8,517 bases of DNA from Armatimonadota bacterium (GTDB lineage Bacteria > Armatimonadota > Zipacnadia > Zipacnadales > UBA11051). Shown one piece after another: positions 1-7,487 of this stretch. Where the stretch lies: positions 908-9,424 of the forward strand of contig DPJP01000301.1 in assembly GCA_003542955.1 (NCBI GenBank), written 5' to 3'. The notes below the pieces were generated by a model, which did not search any database, had not been told where the DNA came from, and saw only the letters and a list, made by a program, of their open reading frames with translations. The translations under genes were made by a program, and so were the position numbers. Position 1 is the stretch's first letter, and each line of letters begins with the position of its first letter.

Positions 1-3000
1 TTCCTTGCGCTCGGTGATGTCGCGGGCGACGCTGATGACCGCCGGGGCGCCCGAGTACTCGATTGTCCGGGCACTGACTTCGGTCGCGATGAGCCTGCCG
101 TCACGGGTGACATGCGCGGTCTCGTATGTCGTCTCACCCGTCTGTTGCAGTTCGGCGGCCCGCTCGGCCCGCGCGTCGGCGTACTCGGGGGCGTCGAGGT
201 CGTTGGGGCCGAGCTTCAGAAGCTCCCTGCGGTTGTAGCCGAGGCGCTCACAGGCCACGCTGTTGCAGTCCAGCATGCGACCATCTGTATCATGGACGAA
301 GATGGCGTCGGTGGCGCTGTCGAACAGCGTCCGGTAGCGGGCTTCTGACTCGCGTATGGCCTCCTCGGCCCGGACGCGCTCGGTGATGTCCTCGAAGGTC
401 TCGACTGCCGCGATGACACTGCCATCCGCATCCAGGACGGGCGAGGAAACCCTGCGCAGGATCACGCCCTGACCATCCAGCGTGAGACGCTCTGTTCCCT
501 CGTGAACCTGTCCATCCTTGAGCGTCAACCGCGTCGGACAATCATGGCACGCCTTCGCACGAGGCGTGTTGGTGAGCACCTTATAGCAGGGGTTCTTCGA
601 GCCGACTTTCACGTCGTCGAACCACTCGCGCATCTGTCGGTTGACGGCCATGATCCGCAGGCCGGGATCGAGCATCACTACGCCGACGCAGATGCTGTCA
701 ACAACGGAGCGGTACTTCTGCTCGGACTCGGCAAGCGCGCGCTGCGACTGGACGCGCTCCGAGATGTCCTGCAGCGTGCCGGCGGCGCGGACGGGGTGGC
801 CGTTGACGTCCCACTCGACGACCATTCCGGTGTCGAGCAGCCACTTGTACTCGCCCTGCTTGCCGCGGACTCGGTACTCGGCCACGTAGGAGTCGGTGCG
901 GCCCTCGATGTGCTCATCGAATGCGGCCTGGACAACATCCACGTCATCGGGATGCGTCAGCGCCTGCCATGTCTCCATGTCGGAGTTGAGCTCATCGGGC
1001 CCATACCCCAGGATGCGCCAGACGCGGCGGTGAACGGTGCGCTCGCCGGTCAGCATGTCCCAGTCCCACATACCCGTACCGGCGCCCTTGAGTGCGAGTT
1101 CGAGCCGCTCCTCGGACTTCCGCAGGGCCTCCTCGGCGCGCCGGCGCTCCGTGATGTCACGCACGAAGAGCACGAAGAGCGACTCATCGTGCAACTCGAC
1201 GTAGCTTGCGCTCACCTCGAGATTGACTACCGATTCGTCTTTGGCCCTGTAGGCGGTCTCGAAGCGCGCGTCGCCCCGCCTCACGGTGCTCTGCAGGTTG
1301 CGCATCGGGTCGTCGACGGCCCGTGTGGCCAGAAGGTCGGACGTGTGCATGCCGATGATCTCGTCGTGCGTGTATCCGAGCATCTCGCAGAAGGCGCTGT
1401 TGCACTCGGTGATGCGGCCGTCGGCCTGAACGGTGAGGAAGCCGTCCATGGAGGTCGAGAGGATTGTCTCTACGCGCTCGTATGCCTGCTGGAGCGCCTG
1501 CTCGACACGCTTGCGGGCGCTGATGTCACGCGCGTTCCAGATGATGGCGGCCTTGCCGTTGGGGCGCTCCGACATCAGCGCGGTACGACCCTCGAACCAG
1601 CGTCCGCCGTCATGGAGGTGGAGCTGGTACTCAATTGTGTGACGCTGCCCTGTCTCAATGGTCTTGCGGACGGTGTCAAGGAAGCGATCCGCAAGCTCGG
1701 CCGGCAGAAGCTCATGCAGGAGCTTGCCGCGGAGAGCCTCGAGCGGCTGCCCCAGCGCAATCGGTGTCTGCGAGAATATCTCGAGGTAGCGTCCGTCCTC
1801 GTCGATGACGATGATCATATCGGGAGAGCTGGTGGTGATGCCGCGCAGCACCGCCTCACTGTCGCGCCGTGCCGTCTCGGCACGCTTGCGGTCCCAGTGG
1901 CTGCTGATGATCTCCGCCACGAGCCGGAGCGCCTGCGCGTCCTGGTCAGTCCAGTCGGCGCGCGCATCGGTGTCGACAACGGCAATGAAGCCGACGGGCT
2001 GTGCCCCGGCAGTCACGATGGGGACGATCATCGCGGCCCGGATGGCGTACTCCTGCAGCAGGGAGGCCTGTGCGCCGGGGACCTCCTCAGCACTCGCGTC
2101 GGGGATCACTATGTTGTAGCCGAGGCCGAGGCGGTCGAGCCAGGGGTTGATCTCAACGTGTTCACGGTCACTATGCTCCGGCAGCACGATGCGACTGCGT
2201 GGAGCCTGCCAGGTGTGCGTGGCTGCCGCGAGTTCTGGCCCCGCCTCGAAGGTAACAACGGCGGCGGCGGCCGCATCGAGCGCCTTCCCGATGACTGCGA
2301 GGCCCTCGACGATGTCAACATCGGTCGCGGTGACAAAGAGCCTCGATACGGTGGCGACGGCCTCCTCGACAGCGAGGCGCCGGCGCATCTGTTCGTCGGC
2401 CTTTCGGCGCTCGGTGAGGTCGACGAACATGCCCAACACGACATCGCGGCCGGAGAATGTGGTCATGGTGGCGCTAATCTGGACTGGTATGCGTGCCCCG
2501 TCGGCGCGGAGGATCTCCCCCTCCGACTCCATGTGGCCGGTATCGGCCCCGCTCTCGGCGGAGTGAACGACCTGATCGGCGGGGTGCAGTTGGGCGCGCC
2601 GCATGCCCAGCAGTTCTTCCCGCCTGTAGCCGGTGAGCGCGGTCGCCGCGCTGTTGGCGCCGACGATCTGGCCTGTGTCCGGGTCGGTGAGCACAATCGC
2701 GTGCATGTTGCTCTCGAACAGGGAGCGATAGCGCTTTTCACTGTCGCCGAGGGCCGTCTGGGCCAGCTTGCTCTCGGTGATATCAAGCACGTTCACCATG
2801 ATTCCGCCGGAGAGGGTATCCTCGAGCCGACGGCTCCACACATCACCCCAGCGTTCCTGCCCGTCGGCGGTGATGAATCGTGTCTCATAGCGTTCGGGGG
2901 CTTCGGCGTTACTCTCGCGCAGCCTGACAATCTCGGAGATTGCGTCGCGTTCATCAGGGTGGACCAGTTCAAGCAATGGCCGCCCAACGAGGTCATCAGG

Positions 3001-3930
3001 CTCGTAGCCCAGCATCTCGGCGAAGCGCCGGTTGACCAGGTGCAGGGTCCCCGCGCGGTAGACGAACATCCCCACCAGGGCGTGCTCGCTCAGCATGCGA
3101 TAGCGCTGCTCGGAAGCCGCGAGGTAGCGATGATTGCGAACGACCAGCCAGGTGCACAGCCCCAGCATGAAGGCGACGGCGCCGATGGCGACCGCGGAGC
3201 TGACGAGAACGCTGCGACCGGCGCTGCTTGAGGCCGCAGCCATGCGCCTGGCGGTCTCGCTGCGCATGGCGACGAGCGCGCCGTTGATGCCTGCGGCCCG
3301 TTCTGTGAGGGCGCCGGCGGGAACCGCGCACGCGATCACTATGTGTCGCCCGTCGGCGGTGGACGTTGGTACGGGGGCGGTGGCGATGTACCACTGCTCG
3401 CCGCGTGATCCCAGCTGAATGGTCCGGTAGTAACCGTGGGCGCGGTCGGTGACCCACACTCCGGACACGACACTCTCGATCGACTCGGGGCTGAGGACCA
3501 CGCGCCCGGGGGAGGGAGCATCGGCGACGGGTTCGGGCGGCACGACAACGGGCCCTCCACCGAGTTCAAATGCGAACGTGCAGCCGACCCGTGCGACGTC
3601 CTGGGTGGCCAGACGCATGAATGCTTCGTCCGCCCGGAGGTCGTTGAGCGTCCTCCGGGGATGCCGCTGCAGGTGCCCGGCGACATCGGCCGCGATGCGG
3701 CCGGTCTTCTCGTCGAGCGCCTGCTCTTCGGCAGCGACGATATCGGCCCTGGCGGCAACGGCGAGGTCGGCCGCGAAACCGCCGATGTCGTGCTCCGCCG
3801 CCCGGTGCGCCTCGGTGATCCGTGTTGAGATAGTCCTGCCCATCAGGCACAGTGACAGCACGGTGACAACGCTGAATGTCACCGTGTAGACCGTGATGAA
3901 TGACGCTCGTGGGAACGGGCGTCCGAACAT
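1..3930 (-). CDS. Membrane-bound multi-PAS/GAF sensor protein, 3' end outside window
   Basis: Signal-sensing membrane protein; 1310 residues are read without a stop and the C-terminus is cut by the window edge. Seen: TM1 at residues 11-31; an outer region 32-240 that looks like a Cache domain (LRADEAFMRLATQ near 98-110, GYYRT and QWYIATAPV near 166-187); TM2 at 241-264; then cytoplasmic PAS1 271-395, PAS2 391-510, GAF 518-685, PAS3 691-810, PAS4 811-930, PAS5 931-1070 (PAS_3 type, GTGMWDWD), PAS6 1071-1190 and PAS7 1191-1310. Several PAS units end in the usual D[IL]TERRK/DITERKE-like motif. PAS6 carries C1115, C1128 and C1131. The ATG at 3930 has GGAG nine bases upstream (3940-3943), and an in-frame TGA lies just before, at 3949-3951. 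The output domain (histidine kinase, GGDEF or other) is not visible, so naming it a kinase would be a guess. It lies 134 bases after the HD-GYP gene on the same strand. Confidence 0.93.
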   Translation of the reverse strand, partial: MFGRPFPRASFITVYTVTFSVVTVLSLCLMGRTISTRITEAHRAAEHDIGGFAADLAVAARADIVAAEEQALDEKTGRIAADVAGHLQRHPRRTLNDLRADEAFMRLATQDVARVGCTFAFELGGGPVVVPPEPVADAPSPGRVVLSPESIESVVSGVWVTDRAHGYYRTIQLGSRGEQWYIATAPVPTSTADGRHIVIACAVPAGALTERAAGINGALVAMRSETARRMAAASSSAGRSVLVSSAVAIGAVAFMLGLCTWLVVRNHRYLAASEQRYRMLSEHALVGMFVYRAGTLHLVNRRFAEMLGYEPDDLVGRPLLELVHPDERDAISEIVRLRESNAEAPERYETRFITADGQERWGDVWSRRLEDTLSGGIMVNVLDITESKLAQTALGDSEKRYRSLFESNMHAIVLTDPDTGQIVGANSAATALTGYRREELLGMRRAQLHPADQVVHSAESGADTGHMESEGEILRADGARIPVQISATMTTFSGRDVVLGMFVDLTERRKADEQMRRRLAVEEAVATVSRLFVTATDVDIVEGLAVIGKALDAAAAAVVTFEAGPELAAATHTWQAPRSRIVLPEHSDREHVEINPWLDRLGLGYNIVIPDASAEEVPGAQASLLQEYAIRAAMIVPIVTAGAQPVGFIAVVDTDARADWTDQDAQALRLVAEIISSHWDRKRAETARRDSEAVLRGITTSSPDMIIVIDEDGRYLEIFSQTPIALGQPLEALRGKLLHELLPAELADRFLDTVRKTIETGQRHTIEYQLHLHDGGRWFEGRTALMSERPNGKAAIIWNARDISARKRVEQALQQAYERVETILSTSMDGFLTVQADGRITECNSAFCEMLGYTHDEIIGMHTSDLLATRAVDDPMRNLQSTVRRGDARFETAYRAKDESVVNLEVSASYVELHDESLFVLFVRDITERRRAEEALRKSEERLELALKGAGTGMWDWDMLTGERTVHRRVWRILGYGPDELNSDMETWQALTHPDDVDVVQAAFDEHIEGRTDSYVAEYRVRGKQGEYKWLLDTGMVVEWDVNGHPVRAAGTLQDISERVQSQRALAESEQKYRSVVDSICVGVVMLDPGLRIMAVNRQMREWFDDVKVGSKNPCYKVLTNTPRAKACHDCPTRLTLKDGQVHEGTERLTLDGQGVILRRVSSPVLDADGSVIAAVETFEDITERVRAEEAIRESEARYRTLFDSATDAIFVHDTDGRMLDCNSVACERLGYNRRELLKLGPNDLDAPEYADARAERAAELQQTGETTYETAHVTRDGRLIATEVSARTIEYSGAPAVISVARDITERKE

Positions 3931-4007
3931 GCTGCCCAACTCCAGTTCTCAGATACTCACTCAGGTGCTCAGGAGTGCTGTCCAGCCGACGCCATCGCGG
4001 CACCGCC

Positions 4008-4024
4008 CCCGGGCTTGCCCCGGG
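4008..4024 (-). repeat. GC hairpin between HD-GYP and sensor genes
   Basis: CCCGGG at 4008-4013 and again at 4019-4024 (self-complementary arms) with a five-base loop form a six-pair all-GC stem. It lies about 40 bases past the HD-GYP stop. It lacks the T-tract of a standard intrinsic terminator on either strand, so it could be a weak terminator, an attenuator or a messenger-stability hairpin between the two genes. Symmetry is seen; function is inferred. Confidence 0.35.
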
Positions 4025-4064
4025 CGGGCGCCGACGGTGTGCGCCGGTACACGGGCATGTGTTC

Positions 4065-4709
4065 TCAGGCGGCCATCCTCAATTGCTGTGTCACGCACAG
4101 CAGCGTCTCGGCAGCCTGGGGCTCGAACTCTGTCCCTATCCCTTCACGGATTATCTGGGCGGCTTCGTCATGTGCGTATCCCTGCCTGTATGGGCGGTCT
4201 GTGACCAGTGCGTCGTAGACGTCGCAGACACGCAGTATGCGCGCTTCCGGGAGGATGTTGTCCTCGGCTGCGCCATGCGGATAGCCGCTGCCGTCCCACG
4301 ACTCGTGATGCTGCTCGATGACGACCGCCGCTCTCTGCACGATGAGAAAACTCTCTATCAGCTCCCTGCCGACGGTGGGGTGTCTCTGCATGGCCTCGCG
4401 TTCCGCGGGGCTCAGGCGCCCGGGCTTGTTCAGGACGCAGTTACAGATGCCGAGCTTGCCGATGTCGTGATAGTAGGCCGCGAGCATGGTCGTGCGAACC
4501 ATGAGCGGCTGCCAGTCCATCTTCACGGCAACCAGTTGCGCCAGCTCGCGGACGCGCCTGCAGTGCAGCGCTGTGTAGCCATCCTTGGCATCGAGTATCT
4601 GCATAAGCGCGTCGAGCGCCGGGACGTAGGTGCCCGGCGCGGAGAACTGGCTGTCCCACCGCTCGCGACTCTGGCGGGCAGCCGTGCTCGGATCAAGTCT
4701 GGACTTCAT
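4065..4709 (-). CDS. Stand-alone HD-GYP domain protein, likely c-di-GMP phosphodiesterase
   Basis: Predicted cytoplasmic metal-dependent hydrolase of the HD-GYP family, whose characterised members cleave cyclic di-GMP. The 214 residues are nearly all HD-GYP domain, with no receiver or membrane segment. Visible motif residues: H49 (HCRRV), H81-D82 and K85 (YYHDIGK), H110 (RHPTVG), H134-H135 with the GYP motif (HHESWDGSGYP, 134-144), D163 (CDVYDAL) and the DRPYR tail motif (171-175). All expected metal ligands seem present. The stretch after HDIGK, usually IPxxIL, reads ICNCVL here. I chose the ATG at 4709 because AGGGAG lies five bases upstream (4715-4720); an in-frame ATG at 4769 would add 20 residues of non-domain sequence behind a weaker site. 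The large sensor gene follows on the same strand and may supply the signal, or the two may be separately controlled. Activity is inferred from motifs. Confidence 0.93.
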   Translation of the reverse strand: MKSRLDPSTAARQSRERWDSQFSAPGTYVPALDALMQILDAKDGYTALHCRRVRELAQLVAVKMDWQPLMVRTTMLAAYYHDIGKLGICNCVLNKPGRLSPAEREAMQRHPTVGRELIESFLIVQRAAVVIEQHHESWDGSGYPHGAAEDNILPEARILRVCDVYDALVTDRPYRQGYAHDEAAQIIREGIGTEFEPQAAETLLCVTQQLRMAA

Positions 4710-4714
4710 CGGTT

Positions 4715-4720
4715 CTCCCT
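4715..4720 (-). promoter_or_regulatory. Ribosome binding site deciding the HD-GYP start
   Basis: Read on the minus strand this is AGGGAG, five bases before the ATG at 4709. It is the best Shine-Dalgarno match near this gene and favours 4709 over the longer in-frame start at 4769. Confidence 0.7.
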
Positions 4721-5059
4721 CTAACTGGTACCTCGGAAGCCGCCCTGGAATTGGTGTCAGATGCTTCATCGGCGGGGCTCAGGCGCGACTTGAGCCATTG
4801 GTCTTTCGCGGAGAGCGCCGAGGATTCGGTGGCCTCCGCCCCCCGTGCGGCGCGATGTCGGGCGCACCACGCCGGCTGATCGCCCAGAGCGGGATGCTCG
4901 GGCGCGCCCACGGGACCGCAGGGCGGCGCTCGAAGCGTTGAGCCCCGCAGCGCGTGGGCCTGACGGCCGCGGGCGGAAGACACTCGGGCACGACTTGCCG
5001 TGCCTGCGGTCAGTGCCGGGGCCTCGCGTCGGCGCCACGCCGCGCAAGCGCGTGCCGGG

Positions 5060-5093
5060 CGCACCGGCGGGTGCACTGCAGCAGACCGGTGCG
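5060..5093. repeat. Perfect 8-base inverted repeat in the divergent region
   Basis: CGCACCGG at 5060-5067 is matched exactly by its reverse complement CCGGTGCG at 5086-5093, with 18 bases between. It lies about 350 bases from the HD-GYP start and 207 bases from the cysteine-rich gene start. It may be a binding site for a dimeric regulator or an RNA stem. An AGCCTTTTGG stretch follows on the plus strand, but no gene upstream on that strand needs a terminator. Confidence 0.4.
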
Positions 5094-5220
5094 AGCCTTT
5101 TGGCCCCATTGTTACACGAAGTTGCCCCGGGCGTTACGCCGTCGGGGTTTGGCTCGGGTGGCAGCCATTCAGGTGCGGGGGACGGCAACGCCTCGACGCC
5201 TCAAGACGGGGCTCACCACA

Positions 5221-5247
5221 CCCGATATCTCCGGTAGCGGAGACGGG
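5221..5247 (+). promoter_or_regulatory. Leader hairpin upstream of the cysteine-rich gene
   Basis: CCCG (5221-5224), a three-base bulge ATA, TCTCCG (5228-5233), loop GTAG, CGGAGA (5238-5243) and CGGG (5244-5247) form a six-pair stem extended by four more pairs. It ends 52 bases before the ATG at 5300, so if transcription starts upstream it lies in the 5' leader. A further GCGAC...GTCGC pairing around a CGCGCG run follows at about 5250-5270. A role in controlling translation is inference. Confidence 0.4.
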
Positions 5248-5299
5248 CTGCGACTGCGCCGCGCGCGCGGTCGCCTTCCCCGAGGAAGAACCGAGGACC

Positions 5300-5854
5300 A
5301 TGGACCCGAGGCGGACGGAAAAAACTCAGAGCGACCGGCCCTGGTGTGAGGACTACTGGGCGATCAGCGGCCTCAATCGCGAGACCTGCGCCGGTTGCGT
5401 GGCAGCCGAGCAGGGCCGCAGATGCTGGGAGGTCAGCGTCTCGCCGTGCTGCAAGCGCCCACGCGACTACTGCGGAGGGTGCGATGTCTACATCGCTTAC
5501 ATCCGCAGTTGCGGCCGTCCGCAGACGGTCGAGGTCCACACCTTCGATGGGATGATCATGGTCGGCGACATCTATGTGCCGGCCGGGAGCCGCCTCAGCG
5601 CCGTGATCAATGACCCCGAGCGCGATTTCGTCACCATCACCAATGTCAGCATCGACCGGCAATACTCGGCAACCGGCAGCTTCAGGCCGGTAATGATGGT
5701 CAATCGCCGCAGCATCAGCACGGTTGAGCCGCGCGACACCACGGTAGCCGAGGATGACGTACAGAACTGCCATCCGCGCCTCCCGGATGCCGGTGGCCCG
5801 GCAGTGCGTCATGCGGACGATCCCATGCCCCATCAGCGCAGAAGGGCTTCGTAA
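5300..5854 (+). CDS. Cysteine-rich protein with small C-terminal beta domain, function unknown
   Basis: 184 residues, probably cytoplasmic: no signal peptide or membrane segment. The N-terminal part is a cysteine cluster: C16, C30-x2-C33, C42-W43, C50-C51, C58-x2-C61 and C71. This recalls short zinc-ribbon-like or CW-type modules and suggests metal binding. Residues 76-143 form a compact beta-rich domain (VEVHTFDGMIMVGDIYVP, then SRLSAVINDPERDFVTITN, ending VMMVNRRSI). It resembles small bacterial domains of unknown function in which an RLSD-like turn precedes N..-ERDF; I recall DUF6812 as one such family but could not check it. The last 40 residues look disordered. The ATG at 5300 is the first residue before recognisable protein; upstream the same frame stays open to 5000 but translates to non-protein-like sequence. 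GAGG lies only three bases before the ATG and GAGGAAG eleven before. It is divergent from the HD-GYP/sensor genes, so co-regulation is possible. Confidence 0.8.
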   Translation: MDPRRTEKTQSDRPWCEDYWAISGLNRETCAGCVAAEQGRRCWEVSVSPCCKRPRDYCGGCDVYIAYIRSCGRPQTVEVHTFDGMIMVGDIYVPAGSRLSAVINDPERDFVTITNVSIDRQYSATGSFRPVMMVNRRSISTVEPRDTTVAEDDVQNCHPRLPDAGGPAVRHADDPMPHQRRRAS

Positions 5855-5955
5855 GCGGCCTGCTCCATCTGACGCTTCGCGCTGTCCCGCGATCCACGTC
5901 GCCCTCAGCGGGGGCTGTTTGCGTGATCTCCCAACCGCGGCCACGATGCCCGGTA

Positions 5956-5985
5956 TGGAACGGCACGCCCCTGGTCGTGTATAAT
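5956..5985 (+). promoter_or_regulatory. Sigma-70-like promoter for the antiporter gene
   Basis: A perfect TATAAT -10 box lies at 5980-5985. The -35 candidate is TGGAAC at 5956-5961, 18 bases upstream, matching three of six positions of TTGACA. The predicted start near 5992 gives a leader of about 75 bases before the ATG at 6068. Such an AT-rich hexamer stands out in this GC-rich DNA. The weak -35 suggests activator help or modest strength. Confidence 0.6.
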
Positions 5986-6000
5986 GGCTGCGGAGGTTGA

Positions 6001-6024
6001 GCCCGCACATCCAGCATCGCGGGC
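6001..6024 (+). repeat. Short hairpin in the antiporter leader
   Basis: GCCCGC at 6001-6006 pairs with GCGGGC at 6019-6024 across a 12-base loop. It falls inside the predicted leader between the promoter and the ribosome binding site. It matches no riboswitch I recognise. Confidence 0.3.
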
Positions 6025-6067
6025 GCCCAGCGACCACCTGCCAGACCCACGCCACAGGAGCTGATCC

Positions 6068-7417
6068 ATGCTTCAGACCTTCGCCGACATCTTCCATAGC
6101 GCGCCACGCGCGACGCAGCTGCTCGTCGCTATCGGCTTCGTCCTGCTCGTGAGCGCGGTGGCAGGCAGATTGGCGAAGGTAATGCGCCTGCCGACGGTGA
6201 CCGGCTACATCGCCATCGGCATGCTGATCGGCCCCTACGGGCTAAACCTGCTCACCCACGAGATGGTGACTGAGAACATGCGCGTGTTCGCGGACATCGC
6301 GCTGGTCATCATCGCATTCACTATCGGGAAGCTGCTCGATTTCCGGTTCGCCCACATCGACTACCGTCGGCCTATCATCATCCCCTCCTTCGAGGCGTTC
6401 GGCGCCTTCTTGCTCGTGACGGGCTGCATGCTGGTGTTGGGACACATTGTCTTCGGCAGTTTGATGCCGGAGGGATCAACCTACTTGAGCTTCGTGCTGC
6501 CAATCGCACTTCTGATGGGCAGCATCTCGATGGACACGGCACCTGCCTCGAGCCTGGCAGTGGTCAAGGAATATGGCGGGCAGACGCTGATGACGCGCTG
6601 CCTGATGATGTCTGTCGCCATTGACAATGCTCTCGCAATCAGCGTTTTCGGGGTCGTCACCGTTCTGGTCCGCGACGTTCTCATGGCCGCGGAGCCGAGT
6701 GGGCTTCTGGTGGGCGTCGGCATGGCGCTGTTGCGCATCGTCGGCGCGCTTCTTTGGGGGGCGTTGGTCGCGGTGCTGATCCACCCGTTTATCGAGAAGC
6801 AGACGGAGCATGGGCCGACGCTCCTGCTGACGCTGGGGGGCCTGATCTTCTGCGCGGGCTTCGCGGAGCTTCTCTCACTGCCATCCATCCTGGCCGGGAT
6901 GAGCATGGGATTAGTGATGTCGAACAGCTACCGGTGCGAGAGGGGCGCCTTTGAGGCGATCGAGCGGTTCGAGCCGCCAATGTTCGCAATCTTCTTTGTC
7001 ATCGCGGGGACCCATTTCGACTTCGGAGCCTTCCTTGCCAGCGCGCCCGTGATAGTCATCTACATGCTTGCGCGCTTCGGCGGCAAGTATCTGGGCTCGC
7101 GCACTGGGACGAGAATTGTGAAGGCAGAAAGCTGTCTGCATCATTTCCTGGGGCTGGCGATGGTACCGCAGGGCGGCATCGCTATCGGCCTCGTCTTTAT
7201 CGTGCAATCGATACCCGAGTTCGCACCATTCTGGTCGCCGATAACCACCGTGATACTGACCGCCGTGGCGCTTAGCGAACTCATCGGCCCTCCGCTGACA
7301 CACTGGACACTGCACCGCTCGGGCGAGCGAGAGATCGCCGACGCTCACGAGGAGGCGCTGGCGGAACACGGCCAGCGCAGAGGCAGAACGGCCGATGAGC
7401 AGGAATGCGACGTGTGA
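6068..7417 (+). CDS. Cation:proton antiporter, CPA/Na_H_Exchanger type
   Basis: Inner-membrane secondary transporter expected to exchange Na+ or K+ for protons. The 449 residues hold about 12-13 hydrophobic segments (roughly 16-36, 46-59, 76-90, 102-126, 139-157, 182-201, 213-240, 250-268, 272-286, 303-315, 320-336, 358-380 and 388-411). Family features seen: LPTVTGYIAIGMLIGP (41-56), the broken-helix region SMDTAPASSLAVVKEYG (154-170), the ion-site candidate D186 in AIDNALAIS, RFGGKYLGSR (336-345) and MVPQGGIAIGL (365-375). The CPA1 pair is usually ND and the CPA2 pair DD; here the order is DN. The C-terminal tail (416-449) is short and charged, with no TrkA-N/RCK domain, unlike KefB/KefC. 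The ATG at 6068 has AGGAG seven bases upstream (6056-6060). It has its own promoter. The ion cannot be told from sequence. Confidence 0.93.
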   Translation: MLQTFADIFHSAPRATQLLVAIGFVLLVSAVAGRLAKVMRLPTVTGYIAIGMLIGPYGLNLLTHEMVTENMRVFADIALVIIAFTIGKLLDFRFAHIDYRRPIIIPSFEAFGAFLLVTGCMLVLGHIVFGSLMPEGSTYLSFVLPIALLMGSISMDTAPASSLAVVKEYGGQTLMTRCLMMSVAIDNALAISVFGVVTVLVRDVLMAAEPSGLLVGVGMALLRIVGALLWGALVAVLIHPFIEKQTEHGPTLLLTLGGLIFCAGFAELLSLPSILAGMSMGLVMSNSYRCERGAFEAIERFEPPMFAIFFVIAGTHFDFGAFLASAPVIVIYMLARFGGKYLGSRTGTRIVKAESCLHHFLGLAMVPQGGIAIGLVFIVQSIPEFAPFWSPITTVILTAVALSELIGPPLTHWTLHRSGEREIADAHEEALAEHGQRRGRTADEQECDV

Positions 7418-7487
7418 AGGGCTGCCCCCGCATGTGCGGAATGATGGCGGCTGACGGCACTCGAAGACGCGCAGGGAACAACGAGCC

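Larger units (their letters stand above)
4710..5299. other. Divergent non-coding region, 590 bases
   Basis: This lies between the start of the minus-strand HD-GYP gene and the start of the plus-strand cysteine-rich gene. Several frames stay open, but their translations are Arg/Ala/Pro/Gly-rich with no family resemblance, as expected of non-coding GC-rich DNA. It holds an inverted repeat at 5060-5093 and a leader hairpin at 5221-5247. The only AT-richer pocket is around 5098-5125 (CCTTTTGG...ATTGTTACACGAAG), where a promoter could sit, but no -35/-10 pair is convincing. I checked for tRNA, RNase P, SRP and c-di-GMP riboswitch consensus by eye and recognised none. Confidence 0.6.
5855..6067 (+). 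other. Intergenic region holding the antiporter promoter and leader
   Basis: 213 bases between the cysteine-rich gene and the antiporter gene. The first 100 bases show nothing I recognise, and no T-tracted terminator for the upstream gene. The second half holds a promoter, a short hairpin and the antiporter ribosome binding site. Confidence 0.6.

Noticed and set aside
502..3231. Plus-strand open frame of 909 codons
   Set aside because: Its translation has no recognisable domain, while the minus strand over the same bases reads as PAS and GAF domains.
3931..4064. A TGGACA -35-like box before the sensor gene on the minus strand
   Set aside because: No acceptable -10 box at 16-19 bases, so a separate promoter for the sensor is not supported.
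4769..4769. Longer HD-GYP start
   Set aside because: It adds 20 residues outside the domain and has a weaker ribosome binding site than the ATG at 4709.
4766..5237. Overlapping open frames on both strands in the divergent region
   Set aside because: The products are Arg/Pro/Ala/Gly-rich, lack family features, and have no good ribosome binding site; judged non-coding.
4710..5299. Possible structured RNA such as RNase P RNA, tmRNA or a c-di-GMP riboswitch
   Set aside because: None of the conserved sequence blocks of these RNAs could be found on either strand; only simple hairpins are seen.
5213..6097. Minus-strand open frame of 294 codons
   Set aside because: It is antisense to the cysteine-rich gene and to the antiporter promoter and start; the translation resembles no family.
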